A stretch of 23,323 nt of DNA from Tardiphaga sp. (GTDB taxonomy: Bacteria; Pseudomonadota; Alphaproteobacteria; Rhizobiales; Xanthobacteraceae), in assembly GCA_028290765.1 (NCBI GenBank), contig JAQGJF010000481.1, forward strand, positions 1-23,323, written 5' to 3'. The notes under the pieces were generated by a model. It made no database searches and was not told the origin of the DNA. It worked only from the letters and a program-made list of their open reading frames with translations. The first letter of the stretch is position 1. Each line of letters opens with the position of its first letter. The position numbers and the translations under genes were made by a program. This document shows positions 1-9,800 of this stretch, in pieces.

Positions 1-1089
1 GTAGCCCGCGAGTTGCTCCTCCCAGCGCCGCTGCATCTGCGGCTCGACCGCCATCGCCTTGAGCGTCTCGATCCCGGTCACGCTCTCGACCAGGAAGGCC
101 TGGTTCTCGGCGCCGCGCCGGAATTTCTCATCGAGCCGTCGCCGGAACAGCGGCGTCACGCCGGCCGAGATCGCGATGTAGAACGGAAAGGAACCGAGCA
201 CGATCCAGGTCAGCAGCGGCGAATAGGCGAACATGACCGCCAGGAATACCGAGGTGAAAAGCAGATCGATGACCAGGGTCAGTGCGGAACTGGTGAGAAA
301 GTTGCGAATGTTCTCCAGCTCGCGCACCCGCGCCACCGAATCGCCGACGCGGCGCGCCTGGAAATAAGCCATCGGCAACGCCAGCAGGTGGTGGAACAGG
401 CGCGCGCCGAGCTCGACGTCGATCCGGTTGGTGGTGTGCGCGAACAGATAGGTGCGAAGGATGCCGAGCACGGTCTCGAACAGCGAGATCGCCAGCAGGC
501 CGACCACCAGCACGTCGAGCGTGCTCAGCCCGCGATGCACCAGCACCTTGTCGATCACCACCTGGAAGAACAGCGGCGACACCAGGCCGAACAGCTGCAG
601 GAAGAACGACGCCACCAGCACCTCGCTCAGGAGATGCCGGTATTTGTGGATCGCGCCGAGAAACCAGCTGATGTCGAATCTTCGCGTCATGTCCGACAAC
701 CCGGCGCGACGGGTCATCAGGATCAGCCCGCCGTCCCAGATCGCGAGCAAGTCGTCCCGCGCCATCAGCACGGGTCGCGGCGCCTGCGGCGACATCACCA
801 GCACCTGGTCGCCGGCGGCCTTGGCAATCACGATGAACCCGCCGTCGCGCAGGCTCGCAATGGCCGGCAACGGCGTGTCGGCAAGCCGCGACCAGCTGGT
901 TCGGACGGTCCGCGCCTTGACGCCGAGATCCCTGGCGCAGCGGAGCATCTCCGCTGCGCCGATTTTGTTGGTTCCCAGCCGGTGTCTGATCTGTTCGCGA
1001 TCAGCCGCCACCCCCTGGAAATGCAGCAACGTAACGAGAGCCTCGAGTCCCGGATCGGGCGATCCAGCGCTGTCGGTTTCAGTGCTCAT
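1..1089 (-). CDS. Type I secretion ABC transporter, HlyB type (5' part only)
   Basis: This is the inner-membrane ATPase/permease of a type I secretion system, which exports an RTX substrate directly out of the cell together with an HlyD-type adaptor and a TolC-type channel. The 363 codons present run off the left edge, so the ABC ATPase domain lies outside the window. Residues about 12-125 form a C39-peptidase-like domain. No cysteine sits at the expected catalytic place (LVTLLHFQGVAAD), so it is the inactive substrate-docking version seen in HlyB. The membrane domain follows and carries HlyB hallmark stretches such as SPLFFQVVIDKVLVHRG, FAHTTNRIDVELGARLF, RRVGDSVARVRELENIRNF and ETLKAMAVEPQM. 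The ATG start has GGAG eight bases upstream. The gene begins 26 bp after the RTX stop codon, so the RTX protein is almost certainly its cargo. HlyD and the rest of HlyB are expected just outside the window. Confidence 0.93.
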   Translation of the reverse strand, partial: MSTETDSAGSPDPGLEALVTLLHFQGVAADREQIRHRLGTNKIGAAEMLRCARDLGVKARTVRTSWSRLADTPLPAIASLRDGGFIVIAKAAGDQVLVMSPQAPRPVLMARDDLLAIWDGGLILMTRRAGLSDMTRRFDISWFLGAIHKYRHLLSEVLVASFFLQLFGLVSPLFFQVVIDKVLVHRGLSTLDVLVVGLLAISLFETVLGILRTYLFAHTTNRIDVELGARLFHHLLALPMAYFQARRVGDSVARVRELENIRNFLTSSALTLVIDLLFTSVFLAVMFAYSPLLTWIVLGSFPFYIAISAGVTPLFRRRLDEKFRRGAENQAFLVESVTGIETLKAMAVEPQMQRRWEEQLAGY

Positions 1090-1115
1090 ATCGCTTGCTC
1101 CGGGACCGAACGCGT

Positions 1116-4100
1116 TCAGGCGTGCGGCTGCGCAAGCAGCGGCGGCTGGTTCTGCGGCATCTCGGTAATCGGCGTGGCGCCGTGGCCATCGCCGGCGGCA
1201 ACGAAGGTCGACGCCATGAACTGGCCCAGCAGGGCCATGCTGGCGGCGTGCGCGGCATCGCTGGCCATCGCATTGCTGCCGGGAGTGGCAACGATGGACT
1301 GGATCACGACGTTATTGCCGGTCCCGCCGTCAAGGATGTCCTGACCGGGGCCGCCGATCAGCACGTCGTCGCCGGCATTGCCGTTCAGGGTATCGTTGCC
1401 GGCGCTGCCGATCAGCACATCGTCGCCGTCGCCGCCATTGGCGGTGAGCTGCATACCGGTCAGTCCCGACGCTTCAATGACGTCGTCGCCGCCGAGACCG
1501 TTAATGACGATGCGATCGCCGGCATCGAAATTCGAGATCGTCACGTCGCTGCCGAGACCCGTCACCGTGACCACACCGTTGTTGTTGGTGATGGTGATGG
1601 CGTCGTCGCCATTGGTGGCGTTGAGGACAACGGTGTCGGCCTGGCCGTCATTGCCGAGATCGATGCCGACTTGCTTCACGTCGGTTCCGGTCAGGTCGTT
1701 GACGGTGATGGTGTCGGCACCGCCAAGCGCCGCAACATTGACGTTCTCGACGTCGTTGAGATCCATGGCGACGGCACCGACGTCGCGGAACAGCCGCGCC
1801 CGGCCGCCATTGGCCGAGATGTCGATGTTCTCGTTGGCATTGGAGCCGTTGAATTGCAGCGTGTCGGTGCCGGCCTGGCCCTCGACGGTGTCGCTGCCGT
1901 CCCCGGGATTCCACACGAACGTATCGTTGCCGGCGCCGAGCAACGCCACATCGTTGCCGCGGCCGCCGTTGACCAGATCATTGCCGGCGCTGCCGGTGAT
2001 GGTGTCGTTGCCGTCGCCGCCGTTGAGCGTGAGGTTGACCTGGCCGGCCTTGATCGCAGAAGCGTTGATGATGTCATCGCCGCCAAGACCATTGATGGTA
2101 AGCGCATCGATGGCACCCTCGACATGCGCGATGGTGACCTGTGCGGCAAGCCCGTTCACGGTAATCGTGCTGCCGCTGCCGGCGACATTGATGGTGTCGT
2201 TGCCATTGGTGCCGTTGACATTGACCCGATCGGCTTGGCCGTCGCCATTGGTGGTGCCGGTCGCCGCCAGATCGATGGCAACCTTCGTGACGTCAGTGCC
2301 GGTCAGGTCGTTGACCGTGATATTGTCGGCGCCGCCCGAGGCGGCGAGATGGATCTGCTCGACGCCGTTGAGATCCATGGTGACGTTGCCGACGTCGCGG
2401 AACAGCCGCGCCCGGCTGCCATTGGCCGAGATGTCCATGTTCTCGCCGGCATTGGAGCCGTTGAAGACCAGCGTGTCGACGCCGCCCTGACCTTCGACCG
2501 TGTCGCTGCCGTCGCCCGGATTCCAGGTAAACCGGTCGTCGCCATTACCCAGAAGGGCCACGTCGTTGCCAGTGCCACCAGTGACGACATCATTGCCGTC
2601 GCCGCCGATCAGCACATCGGCGCCGCGGCTACCGGTGATGGTGTCGTTGCCGGCGCCGCCGTCGATGGTGAGGGTTTGCAGCACACCGGCATTGAGCAGC
2701 GACGCGTCGATGGTGTCATTGCCGGTAAGACCGTTGATGACGAGCGTGTCGTTGGCGCCCTCGGCGCCATCGATCGTGACTTGAGCCGGCAATCCGCTGA
2801 CCACGACCGACGTGCCGCTGCCCGTGACGGTGATATGGTTGTTGCCGGCCGTGCCGTTGACGATAATTGCATCTGCCGCACCGTCGCCGGCGCCGCCCGA
2901 TGCCGCCAGGTTCAGATTGACCTGCGTCACACCGGTGCCGCTGAGATCGCCTACCGTGATGGTATCGGCTCCGCCCAGTGCCGCGACGTTGATATGTTCG
3001 ACGCTGTTGACGTCCATGGTGACATTGCCGACGTCGCGGAACAGCCGCGCCCGGTTGCCGTTGGCGGAAATATCGATGTGCTCGCCGACATTGGAGCCGT
3101 TGAACTGCAGCGTGTCGGTGCCCGACTGGCCCTCGACCGTGTCGCTGCCGTCGCCCGGATTCCAGACGAAGGTATCGTCGCCGGCACCCAGCAGCGCGAC
3201 GTCGTTGCCGCGGCCGCCGGTGACGACGTCATTGCCGTCGCCGCCGATCAGTGTGTCGTTGCCGTCGCCGCCGGTGATGCGGTCGTTGCCGGCCCCGCCG
3301 TCGACGGTCAGGCTCGTGAGGGTGGCCAGGCCGTTGCCGGCCACTATGGTGTCGTCGCCGGCGCCGGCATTGATCACGACGTTCTCGACGGTGCTGATGT
3401 CCATGGCGACGCCACCGACGTCACGGTCCAGCCGCACATGGGTTCCGTTAGCCGTCACGGTGATGATCTCATTGGCGCTGGAACCGTTGAAGGTCAGCGT
3501 ATCGCTGCCGTCACCGCCGTCGACCGCATCGCTGCCGTCGCCGGGATTCCAGACGAAGCGGTCATTGCCCGCACCGCCCGACATCTGATCGTTGCCCATA
3601 CCGCCGGTGACGACATCGTCACCGTCACCGCCGCTCAGCGTGTCGTCGCCGCGGCTGCCGATCAGCGTATCGTTGCCGGCGCCGCCGTCGGCCGCGAACC
3701 GGATCCGGCCGGCATTGAGCGCCGACGCATCGATGGTGTCGTTGCCCGAAAGCCCGTTAACGACGAGCGTGTCATTGGCGGCTTCGGCGCCGTCGACCAC
3801 GACCTGCGCCGGCAGCCCATTGACGACAACCGACGCGGCGCCGCCGTTGACGACATTGATATGGTTGTTTCCGGCCGTGCCATTGACCACGACCGTATCG
3901 GCGGCGCCGTCACCAGTGCCCTGCGAAGACGACAGATTCACCGCGACCTGCTTCACCCCGGTGCCGGCGAGATCATTGACGGTGATGGTATCGGCACCGC
4001 CGAGCGCGGCCACATCGATGCGTTGGACGCTGTTGAGATCCATGGTGACGTTACCGACGTCGCGGAACAGCCGGGCCCGGCTGCCGTTGGCCGAGATGTC

Positions 4101-5018
4101 GATGCGTTCGCCGACATTGGAGCCGTTGAACTGCAGCGTGTCGGTACCGGATTGCCCCTCGACCATGTCGCTGCCGTCACCCGGATTCCAGACAAACCGG
4201 TCGTCGCCGGCGCCGAGCAGCGCCACATCATTGCCGCGGCCCCCGGTGATCACGTCATTGCCGTCGCCGCCGATCAGCGTGTCGTTGCCATCCCCGCCGG
4301 TGATGGTGTCGTTGCCGGCGCCGCCGTCGATGGTCAGCTGGATCAGGCTGGCCAGGCCGTTTCCGGCAGTGATGACATCGTCGCCGCCATTGGCGTTGAG
4401 AACCAGGTTTTCGGTTGTGCCGATGTCGAGCGAGAACGGCGCCGGGCTGACGCGGTCGAAGCGCACGCGGCTGCCATTGGCGGTGATCGTGAAGGTCTCG
4501 GCGCCGTTGCCGCCATTGACCTCGGCGGTATCGGACCCGTCGCCACCTTCCATCAGGTCGGTACCGTCGCCCGGATTCCAGATCATGCGGTCGTTGCCGC
4601 CCTGGCCGAACATCTGATCGTCGCCGGTGCCGCCGGTGATGGTGTCATTGCCGTCGCCGCCGAACAGCAGGTCGTTACCGCCCTTGCCGTTGAGCGTATC
4701 GTTGCCGCTCTCGCCGAACAGCAGATCGGCGCCTGAACCCCCGGTCAGCACATCGTTCCCGGCCCCACCGAACAGATTGGCGGCCGGCAACGCACCGTTG
4801 GTTTCGTCGAGCGTAATGACGTCATCGCCACCCAGGCCAAAAGCCTGGATCGCCCCCGTGTTCGCGATGGTCGGCTTGCCGCCGATGATGGATACCGCGC
4901 CGCCATTGACGAGAATGTTTCCGGATGCCGTGCGGCTGATCGCGACCTTGTTGTTGCCTCCGTCGCCGAAGATCGACAGCAGGCGGGCGCTGGGGGAGAA
5001 GCTCGCGGTGATGGTCAT
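1116..5018 (-). CDS. Giant RTX (hemolysin-type calcium-binding repeat) protein
   Basis: A 1300-residue secreted RTX protein. Glycine/aspartate nonapeptides (GGxGxDxΦx, for example GGDGNDTITGGTGDD) cluster at about residues 80-145, at each module boundary, and again near the C terminus (about 1205-1235). They are expected to bind calcium and fold outside the cell. Between them are beta-rich modules marked by a WNPGDG motif at residues 147, 277, 490, 619, 832 and 1036. There is no Sec signal, as expected for type I export, and the last ~60 residues lack RTX repeats and probably hold the secretion signal. The start at 5018 (MTITASF) has AAAGGA eight bases upstream; an 18-codon longer frame exists but has no comparable ribosome site. 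I see no enzymatic domain, so it may be an adhesin, surface-layer or matrix protein. The ABC transporter gene follows in the same operon. Confidence 0.93.
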   Translation of the reverse strand: MTITASFSPSARLLSIFGDGGNNKVAISRTASGNILVNGGAVSIIGGKPTIANTGAIQAFGLGGDDVITLDETNGALPAANLFGGAGNDVLTGGSGADLLFGESGNDTLNGKGGNDLLFGGDGNDTITGGTGDDQMFGQGGNDRMIWNPGDGTDLMEGGDGSDTAEVNGGNGAETFTITANGSRVRFDRVSPAPFSLDIGTTENLVLNANGGDDVITAGNGLASLIQLTIDGGAGNDTITGGDGNDTLIGGDGNDVITGGRGNDVALLGAGDDRFVWNPGDGSDMVEGQSGTDTLQFNGSNVGERIDISANGSRARLFRDVGNVTMDLNSVQRIDVAALGGADTITVNDLAGTGVKQVAVNLSSSQGTGDGAADTVVVNGTAGNNHINVVNGGAASVVVNGLPAQVVVDGAEAANDTLVVNGLSGNDTIDASALNAGRIRFAADGGAGNDTLIGSRGDDTLSGGDGDDVVTGGMGNDQMSGGAGNDRFVWNPGDGSDAVDGGDGSDTLTFNGSSANEIITVTANGTHVRLDRDVGGVAMDISTVENVVINAGAGDDTIVAGNGLATLTSLTVDGGAGNDRITGGDGNDTLIGGDGNDVVTGGRGNDVALLGAGDDTFVWNPGDGSDTVEGQSGTDTLQFNGSNVGEHIDISANGNRARLFRDVGNVTMDVNSVEHINVAALGGADTITVGDLSGTGVTQVNLNLAASGGAGDGAADAIIVNGTAGNNHITVTGSGTSVVVSGLPAQVTIDGAEGANDTLVINGLTGNDTIDASLLNAGVLQTLTIDGGAGNDTITGSRGADVLIGGDGNDVVTGGTGNDVALLGNGDDRFTWNPGDGSDTVEGQGGVDTLVFNGSNAGENMDISANGSRARLFRDVGNVTMDLNGVEQIHLAASGGADNITVNDLTGTDVTKVAIDLAATGTTNGDGQADRVNVNGTNGNDTINVAGSGSTITVNGLAAQVTIAHVEGAIDALTINGLGGDDIINASAIKAGQVNLTLNGGDGNDTITGSAGNDLVNGGRGNDVALLGAGNDTFVWNPGDGSDTVEGQAGTDTLQFNGSNANENIDISANGGRARLFRDVGAVAMDLNDVENVNVAALGGADTITVNDLTGTDVKQVGIDLGNDGQADTVVLNATNGDDAITITNNNGVVTVTGLGSDVTISNFDAGDRIVINGLGGDDVIEASGLTGMQLTANGGDGDDVLIGSAGNDTLNGNAGDDVLIGGPGQDILDGGTGNNVVIQSIVATPGSNAMASDAAHAASMALLGQFMASTFVAAGDGHGATPITEMPQNQPPLLAQPHA

Positions 5019-5229
5019 GATGGCAGTCCTTTTGTCAGGAAGTTCAAGAATTGAGCCGTGCCGAAACAGCACACAGGTTGAGCGCAGATGAAATGAAATG
5101 AGATGTGTCGTTGATAGCAGACGCCTAATGGCGGGTCGGTGGACTCATGTTGATGCGTTCCTCCGGGCTTTGTTGAGCATGGAGGTTGACGGTATCGCGT
5201 TGCAGGATGATTTCATCGACCTGGAATCG

Positions 5230-5245
5230 CGTTACTATCGTAACG
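5230..5245. promoter_or_regulatory. Perfect inverted repeat, possible operator
   Basis: CGTTAC, a 4-base spacer TATC, then GTAACG: a perfect 6-bp-arm palindrome about 210 bp upstream of the RTX start codon. It lies 8 bp from a second perfect palindrome with almost the same overall length, so a dimeric regulator binding pair is possible. Function is inference only. Confidence 0.4.
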
Positions 5246-5253
5246 GGCTTCTC

Positions 5254-5269
5254 GCGACATCAATGTCGC
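5254..5269. promoter_or_regulatory. Perfect inverted repeat, possible operator
   Basis: GCGACAT, a 2-base spacer CA, then ATGTCGC: a perfect 7-bp-arm palindrome. Its centre is 24 bp from the centre of the palindrome at 5230-5245, a little over two helical turns, so the two sites would lie on roughly similar faces of the DNA. It could be an operator for the RTX operon. No T-tract follows on either strand, so a terminator for the upstream cluster is less likely. Confidence 0.4.
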
Positions 5270-5327
5270 CGGAAACGACAAATGCGAGCAAACGCAAATT
5301 GACGGCCGGCAGGCTTGTCCTGCGATG

Positions 5328-6095
5328 TCAGGAGCCGATGACGCCTTTGAGTCCTGCATAGACCGAGCCTACCGCCGTGGCTACGACGCCGGCGAGCGGG
5401 CCGATGGTTTGCAGCAGATCCTGGATGAGCCGGGCCCTACGGCGCAACTGTTCCTCACCGACATGCGCGCCGAGCAGGCGGGCGATTCGGAACGCCGCCG
5501 CGTTCGGCTTGCCGCCCTGGGACAGGATCCGCGGAAGAACCTGAAAGATCATGTGGCCCAGAATATTTCCCGAACCGAGCGCGAGTGCGATGCTGGCGCT
5601 ATATTCAAAGACTTCGCGCCATTCGCCGTGCGAAGCCGGCAGGATCGGCACATTGTCGTTGAGGCCTGTGACCGTCAGCATGCACGTCACGCTGAGCGCA
5701 GCGGTCGCTACGCCCAGCAGGAACGCGCCACGAAACCCGATCTTGTGAATCGGGTAGGTTGCGAATCCGAAGGGAACAGGAATGATAAGAGAGGCCAGCC
5801 GCAGGTAGAGAGGGGAGACGTTCAGAACGATCGTCACAATGATATGCGCGGCGACAAGAAGAATCGTGGGCGCGAGAACATATAGCGCGAGCAGAACCGC
5901 AAAATAACGGACCGGATGCTTGATTCGCTGCAACCTGGCATCTGCGCGATCGAGATCGCGTCTTAATTTGTCCAGCTCTGCAACGACATCCTGTATTTCG
6001 AGCAATACGGGACGCACGACTCGCAGATCCCGCGAGCAATGCTTGCAAGCCAGAGCTTCATCCTTGATGGTCTCGGCGCAGAACGGACATTCCAT
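5328..6095 (-). CDS. Zinc-ribbon, coiled-coil multi-pass membrane protein
   Basis: A 255-residue protein of no recognised named family. An N-terminal zinc ribbon has two CxxC knuckles (CPFC at residues 3-6 and CKHC at about 17-20). A charged, probably coiled-coil stretch follows (EIQDVVAELDKLRRDLDRAD). Then come hydrophobic segments at about 64-90, 92-115 and 120-145, and a more weakly hydrophobic stretch around 165-190. A basic segment (EEQLRRRARLIQ) precedes a last hydrophobic glycine-rich stretch at the C terminus. The start codon overlaps the stop of the upstream small zinc-ribbon gene by one base (TGATG), so translation is probably coupled. It is the last gene of the four-gene CHAT cluster and may be its membrane partner or sensor. 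That role is inference from position only. Confidence 0.85.
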   Translation of the reverse strand: MECPFCAETIKDEALACKHCSRDLRVVRPVLLEIQDVVAELDKLRRDLDRADARLQRIKHPVRYFAVLLALYVLAPTILLVAAHIIVTIVLNVSPLYLRLASLIIPVPFGFATYPIHKIGFRGAFLLGVATAALSVTCMLTVTGLNDNVPILPASHGEWREVFEYSASIALALGSGNILGHMIFQVLPRILSQGGKPNAAAFRIARLLGAHVGEEQLRRRARLIQDLLQTIGPLAGVVATAVGSVYAGLKGVIGS

Positions 6096-6304
6096 CAGAC
6101 TGATCGATGCTTTGCGCCGCGCCGGAGCCGCTCCAGCTCTTCCCTGGTCCGCGACAATTCCTCACGCACGGCATCGCGCTTTCGCAAGAGATCGTCCCGC
6201 TCGGCGATCAAGGACGGCGGGATCGCGATGTCGCGCCCGCAGGAGCCGCAAACGACCGCAGCCGCGGGATTTTCACGGGTGCAAAACGGACATATCGCCG
6301 ACAT
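6095..6304 (-). CDS. Small zinc-ribbon/coiled-coil protein (69 aa)
   Basis: A 69-residue soluble protein. The N terminus is a four-cysteine zinc ribbon (CPFC then CGSC, 11 residues between knuckles) of the same type as the next gene's N terminus. The rest is a long charged heptad-like helix (ERDDLLRKRDAVREELSRTREE), probably a coiled coil. The gene lies 5 bp downstream of the secreted 154-residue protein gene, and its stop codon overlaps the start of the membrane zinc-ribbon gene. The shared ribbon-plus-coil layout suggests the two proteins arose by duplication and may pair through their helices. No catalytic motif is visible. The tight packing in the operon is the main reason to trust so short a gene. 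Confidence 0.82.
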   Translation of the reverse strand: MSAICPFCTRENPAAAVVCGSCGRDIAIPPSLIAERDDLLRKRDAVREELSRTREELERLRRGAKHRSV

Positions 6305-6309
6305 TGAAT

Positions 6310-6774
6310 TCAGGGTGCCACCTTCAAGGTGAAGCTTGTGGTACCGACGCGGCCGTCGGAATCCTTGACGTCGACGCGGACCATGTGATCGCCGGCGGGC
6401 AGTTCGACATCAGGCATGTCGATGCCGGTGGCTTGCACGAAGGATCTGACGCGCGGCGTCAGGTCGACATTGGGCGTTCTCAGATAGGTGACCTTGACCG
6501 AGTCCGTATCGATCTTCGAACCGCCGTAAGATTCGAATTTGAGCCGAAAATGCATCGGCGAGCGAACCGGGTCGCTTAGCGAAACCACCTCGACCTTGGG
6601 TCCGCGGGTGATTCCCCGCCGATCCGCCGCGACGGCGCCGCGCGGCGGCGGCAATTTCGCCTCGTCCTCGGTAATCAATTTCTGACCGGCGCACGCCGGT
6701 CCGAAATGCCCGGAGAGGCAAAAAAGGCCGGTCGCCGCGATACACAGCAGAACTCCTGCAACTCGACTTCCCAC
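6310..6774 (-). CDS. Small secreted protein with Ig-like C-terminal region
   Basis: A 154-residue protein starting at a GTG codon with AAAGGA five bases upstream. A longer open frame extends upstream into the CHAT gene but lacks a comparable start. Residues 1-29 look like a Sec signal peptide (VAGVLLCIAATGLFCL, cleavage after ACA). A short proline-rich linker follows. The remainder looks beta-rich and ends in AGDHMVRVDVKDSDGRVGTT, a pattern typical of Ig-like or fibronectin-like domains in bacterial envelope proteins. The gene starts 26 bp after the CHAT gene and ends 5 bp before the small zinc-ribbon gene. It may be a periplasmic partner or substrate of the CHAT protein (inference). No enzyme motif is visible. 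Confidence 0.8.
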   Translation of the reverse strand: MGSRVAGVLLCIAATGLFCLSGHFGPACAGQKLITEDEAKLPPPRGAVAADRRGITRGPKVEVVSLSDPVRSPMHFRLKFESYGGSKIDTDSVKVTYLRTPNVDLTPRVRSFVQATGIDMPDVELPAGDHMVRVDVKDSDGRVGTTSFTLKVAP

Positions 6775-6800
6775 GATGGTCCTTTCAATGGCCTGAGCGA

Positions 6801-9800
6801 TCAGCGCACACCGCCGTCGCCGATGATGGAATAGGGTGCCCAGAACAGCGGATGCGCGTAGGCGAATTCGGTCTTGCCGTTGGCGCCGAGATAACCCTGG
6901 CCGTCGGCGAGGGCCATCATGGCCTGGCGCAAGGCTTCCCCGCGTGACAGCTTCGGATCCTGCGCCTGCCGCTTGAACAGGTCGGTGACGAGTGCGCGGG
7001 CCGACTGCGAATGAACCGACCAGTTCGTCACCAGCAGTGCCCGGGTGCCCGCATAAAAGAAGGCGCGACCGAGCCCGGAGGCGGCTTCCGCCCCGGCTCC
7101 CGCGCCGGCACCGGTATTGCACGCCGACAGCACCACCCAATCGGCGTCGAGTTTCAATCCGAGGATTTCCTCCATCGTCAGCAGACCGTCGCCATCGTTT
7201 CCGGTGACCGCGGGCGACGACAATGCCAAAGCCGGCTGCGTGAGGCCGTTCAGCTCGCCGGGCACCAGGCCGTGGGTGGCAAACGCCAGAACCTTGAATC
7301 CCGACAGATCCAGGGTTTTCACCGCCTGCTCACTGGCCGCTTTGCCGAGATTCAGGACCTTCGAAGGATCCGCCTGCAGCGCCAGTGCGATCGATTTCAA
7401 TTCCTCGGCGGTGTCGGGAAGCCGCGGCAGCATCGCCAGTTCCGCGCTGTCGACGCCTTCGAGTTTCGGGCTGCTACGCCGCTTGAGCGGCATGCCGCGC
7501 ATGACGGCGCCGCCGGCGTCGGCGACCTGCACGGCCTTTTCGGCGGCATCGACCTTGTCGGCCTCGGCCTGCTGCTCCTTGCTGAAATAAGGATCGCCGA
7601 ACGCAATCAATTCGCTGCGGTTCGGCTTGCCGGCCGGCAGATTGCGCAAGGTGCGCAGCGCCGCCGCCGACGGCACCGTCGTCACCGCGTGGGTTCGCGC
7701 CAGCCAAGGCACATTGCGATAGCTCGAAAACAGCGGCTCGTCGTCCAGTTTCACTTCGCTGGGCGCCGTCGGCAACAGCGACAGCGGCAGCAGCCCGAGG
7801 GCGCCATTGGTGACCACGATGAGATTCTTCGCCGGCTTCCAGCCGGTTTCGACGGGCTTGAGCAGCAGTGCATAAAGGTCATAGGCCGACTTCAGATCGA
7901 AGGCCGGTATGTCCGAAATCATTGCCGCTTGCGGCTCCAGCGCCTCGCGCAGATTGCGTACCTTGCTTTCGATGTCGCCGCTGGTCGCCCTGATCGCGGC
8001 AAAGGCGACCGGGCCGCTCTTTGGAACGGCCCATACGAAGCTCCCGTTCTGGCCGAAATAGAAGGACAGCAGCGCCTCGCCTTCCACCAGCGTCGCCTTG
8101 ATCTCGTCGACGGCGGGCGGCTTGGGCGAGACCAGATCGGCATAGGCGGGAAACTTCTGGCCGATTTCCAGCCGCGCCTTGTTGCGTTCGGCGCGCAGGC
8201 TGTTGATCGAAGCATTGATTGCCTGCACGCCCTTTTCGTCGCGCTCCGCGGACGACAGCGACAGCACATTGTTCAGCGTGCCCAGTTGCGCATTGACCTG
8301 CTTGCCAAGGTCCTGCTCCTTGCGAACCAATTCCGCGAGCGCCGGATTCTTGGCGGTGGCCCGGGCGCCGGACGCCACCAGCGCCTGCTGTACGGCGCGG
8401 CCACGGACGGCGTCGGCCAGGCTGAAGGTCTCGGCGCCGATGTCGCCGGCCGGATTTTTCTCGCGCGCCAGCATGGTGAAGTAGGACTCGACGATGCCCT
8501 GCAGGCGCTGGCTGCGCGCCGCGACGACGGTGGTGTTTTCATCGTCGGCATTTTCGCGCGAGGCGGCCATCAGGATCGGTATCGCCGCCTTGAACTCGCG
8601 GATCGCATCCGCATCGCGGCTGGCGCGCATCAGCCCGATGGCCAGCGTGCCGCGCGCCGAAGCAGCATCGAAGTGATTCTCACCGACCCGCGCAATCTGC
8701 TGCTTCACCAGCTGTTCCGCGGCGGCAATGCCGGCCTCGACCTGTCCCGACGCATACAACGAGGCGATCCGCGAACCGTTGAGTTCGAACACCTGGCGTC
8801 GCGCCGGCTCCCAGCCGGCGATCGACTTGTCGATTTGCGCAAACACCGCGATCGCCTCGCGGCCCTTGCGCTGCAGGTTCAGCACCCCGCCAAGTTGCGA
8901 CAGCAATTGCACTGTCGCCTGCGATTCGTCAGCAACGCCGACGGTGCGATTGATATCAAGGCACACCCGCGTCAGTTGTTCGGCTTCGGCATAGCGGCCC
9001 TGTTCGACCAGAATACTGGCCAGCCCCATCACGAAACGTGGCGTCGACGGGTTGTATTTGCCCTGGTCCCTCAGCCGCGACAGCAGCGCGCGGCGCGCAT
9101 CGACTTCCGCCTCCGCGAACCGGCCTTGCCGCGCCTTCATCCGGGACTGGTTCAGGACGGTGGAATCGATGGCCTGCAGCATCACGGTTTCCGCCGGCGG
9201 GTTGTCGGAGTCCATCACTCCCTTCATCCCGGCGCGCTTGCGCTGTTCGCTGAGCTTGTAGGATGCCTCCGCATCGCGGAACTGGCCGCGGGCTTCGAAG
9301 ATCGTCGCCCGGCCGAGTTCGACCTCCGATTCCCAATTTTGTCCCATCTTCGCATAGGCTGCGCGCCAGTTCGGATGTCCGCTGGTGCGCGCCTCCTGCA
9401 GCACCGGCAGGCTGCGGCGCAGCGTCGCTTCCGCCTGGGCGACGTCGCCCATCTGGATCAGATTGGCGGCTATCGCGCGGTTCACGCCGAACACATATCC
9501 CTTCGCGCCCGGCGCACTGACAATCTCTCGCGACATGCGCTGAAAGACGTCCAGCGCCTTTTTCGGATCGCCCGCGGCGGCGTACTGAATGCCGGCAAGC
9601 TGCAGCAGCCGGCCCATCATATTGGTACCGATTGCCCCTTTTCCGACCTCGACCGCCTTGTTGGCGTCGACGATGGAGTCGGCGAGCCGCCCCAGCTGCG
9701 CGCGGGCGTTGGCGCGGTCGAAATAGAACTGGGCCAGGTCCTCGCGCGATTCCTTGCCGGTCGGCCTGGAATCGGCGTCCGCTTTCAAATCCTCGATCTT

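Larger units (their letters stand above)
5019..5327. other. 309-bp intergenic region upstream of the RTX gene
   Basis: This gap separates the end of the zinc-ribbon membrane protein gene from the RTX gene and should hold the RTX promoter, reading on the minus strand. It contains two close perfect palindromes (listed separately). I could not identify a convincing sigma-70 promoter. An 87-codon plus-strand frame from 5098 exists but has no recognisable features, runs into the opposite gene, and is not called. Confidence 0.6.

Noticed and set aside
1095..4736. A 1213-codon plus-strand open frame across the RTX gene
   Set aside because: It is antisense to the RTX repeats and its sequence is a monotonous echo of them (repeats such as VVAGAAVDG). 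RTX codon bias keeps this frame open. It has no domain or credible start.
5098..5361. A possible 87-codon gene in the RTX upstream gap
   Set aside because: No clear ribosome site, no recognisable features, and it overlaps the end of the opposite zinc-ribbon membrane gene and the palindromes.
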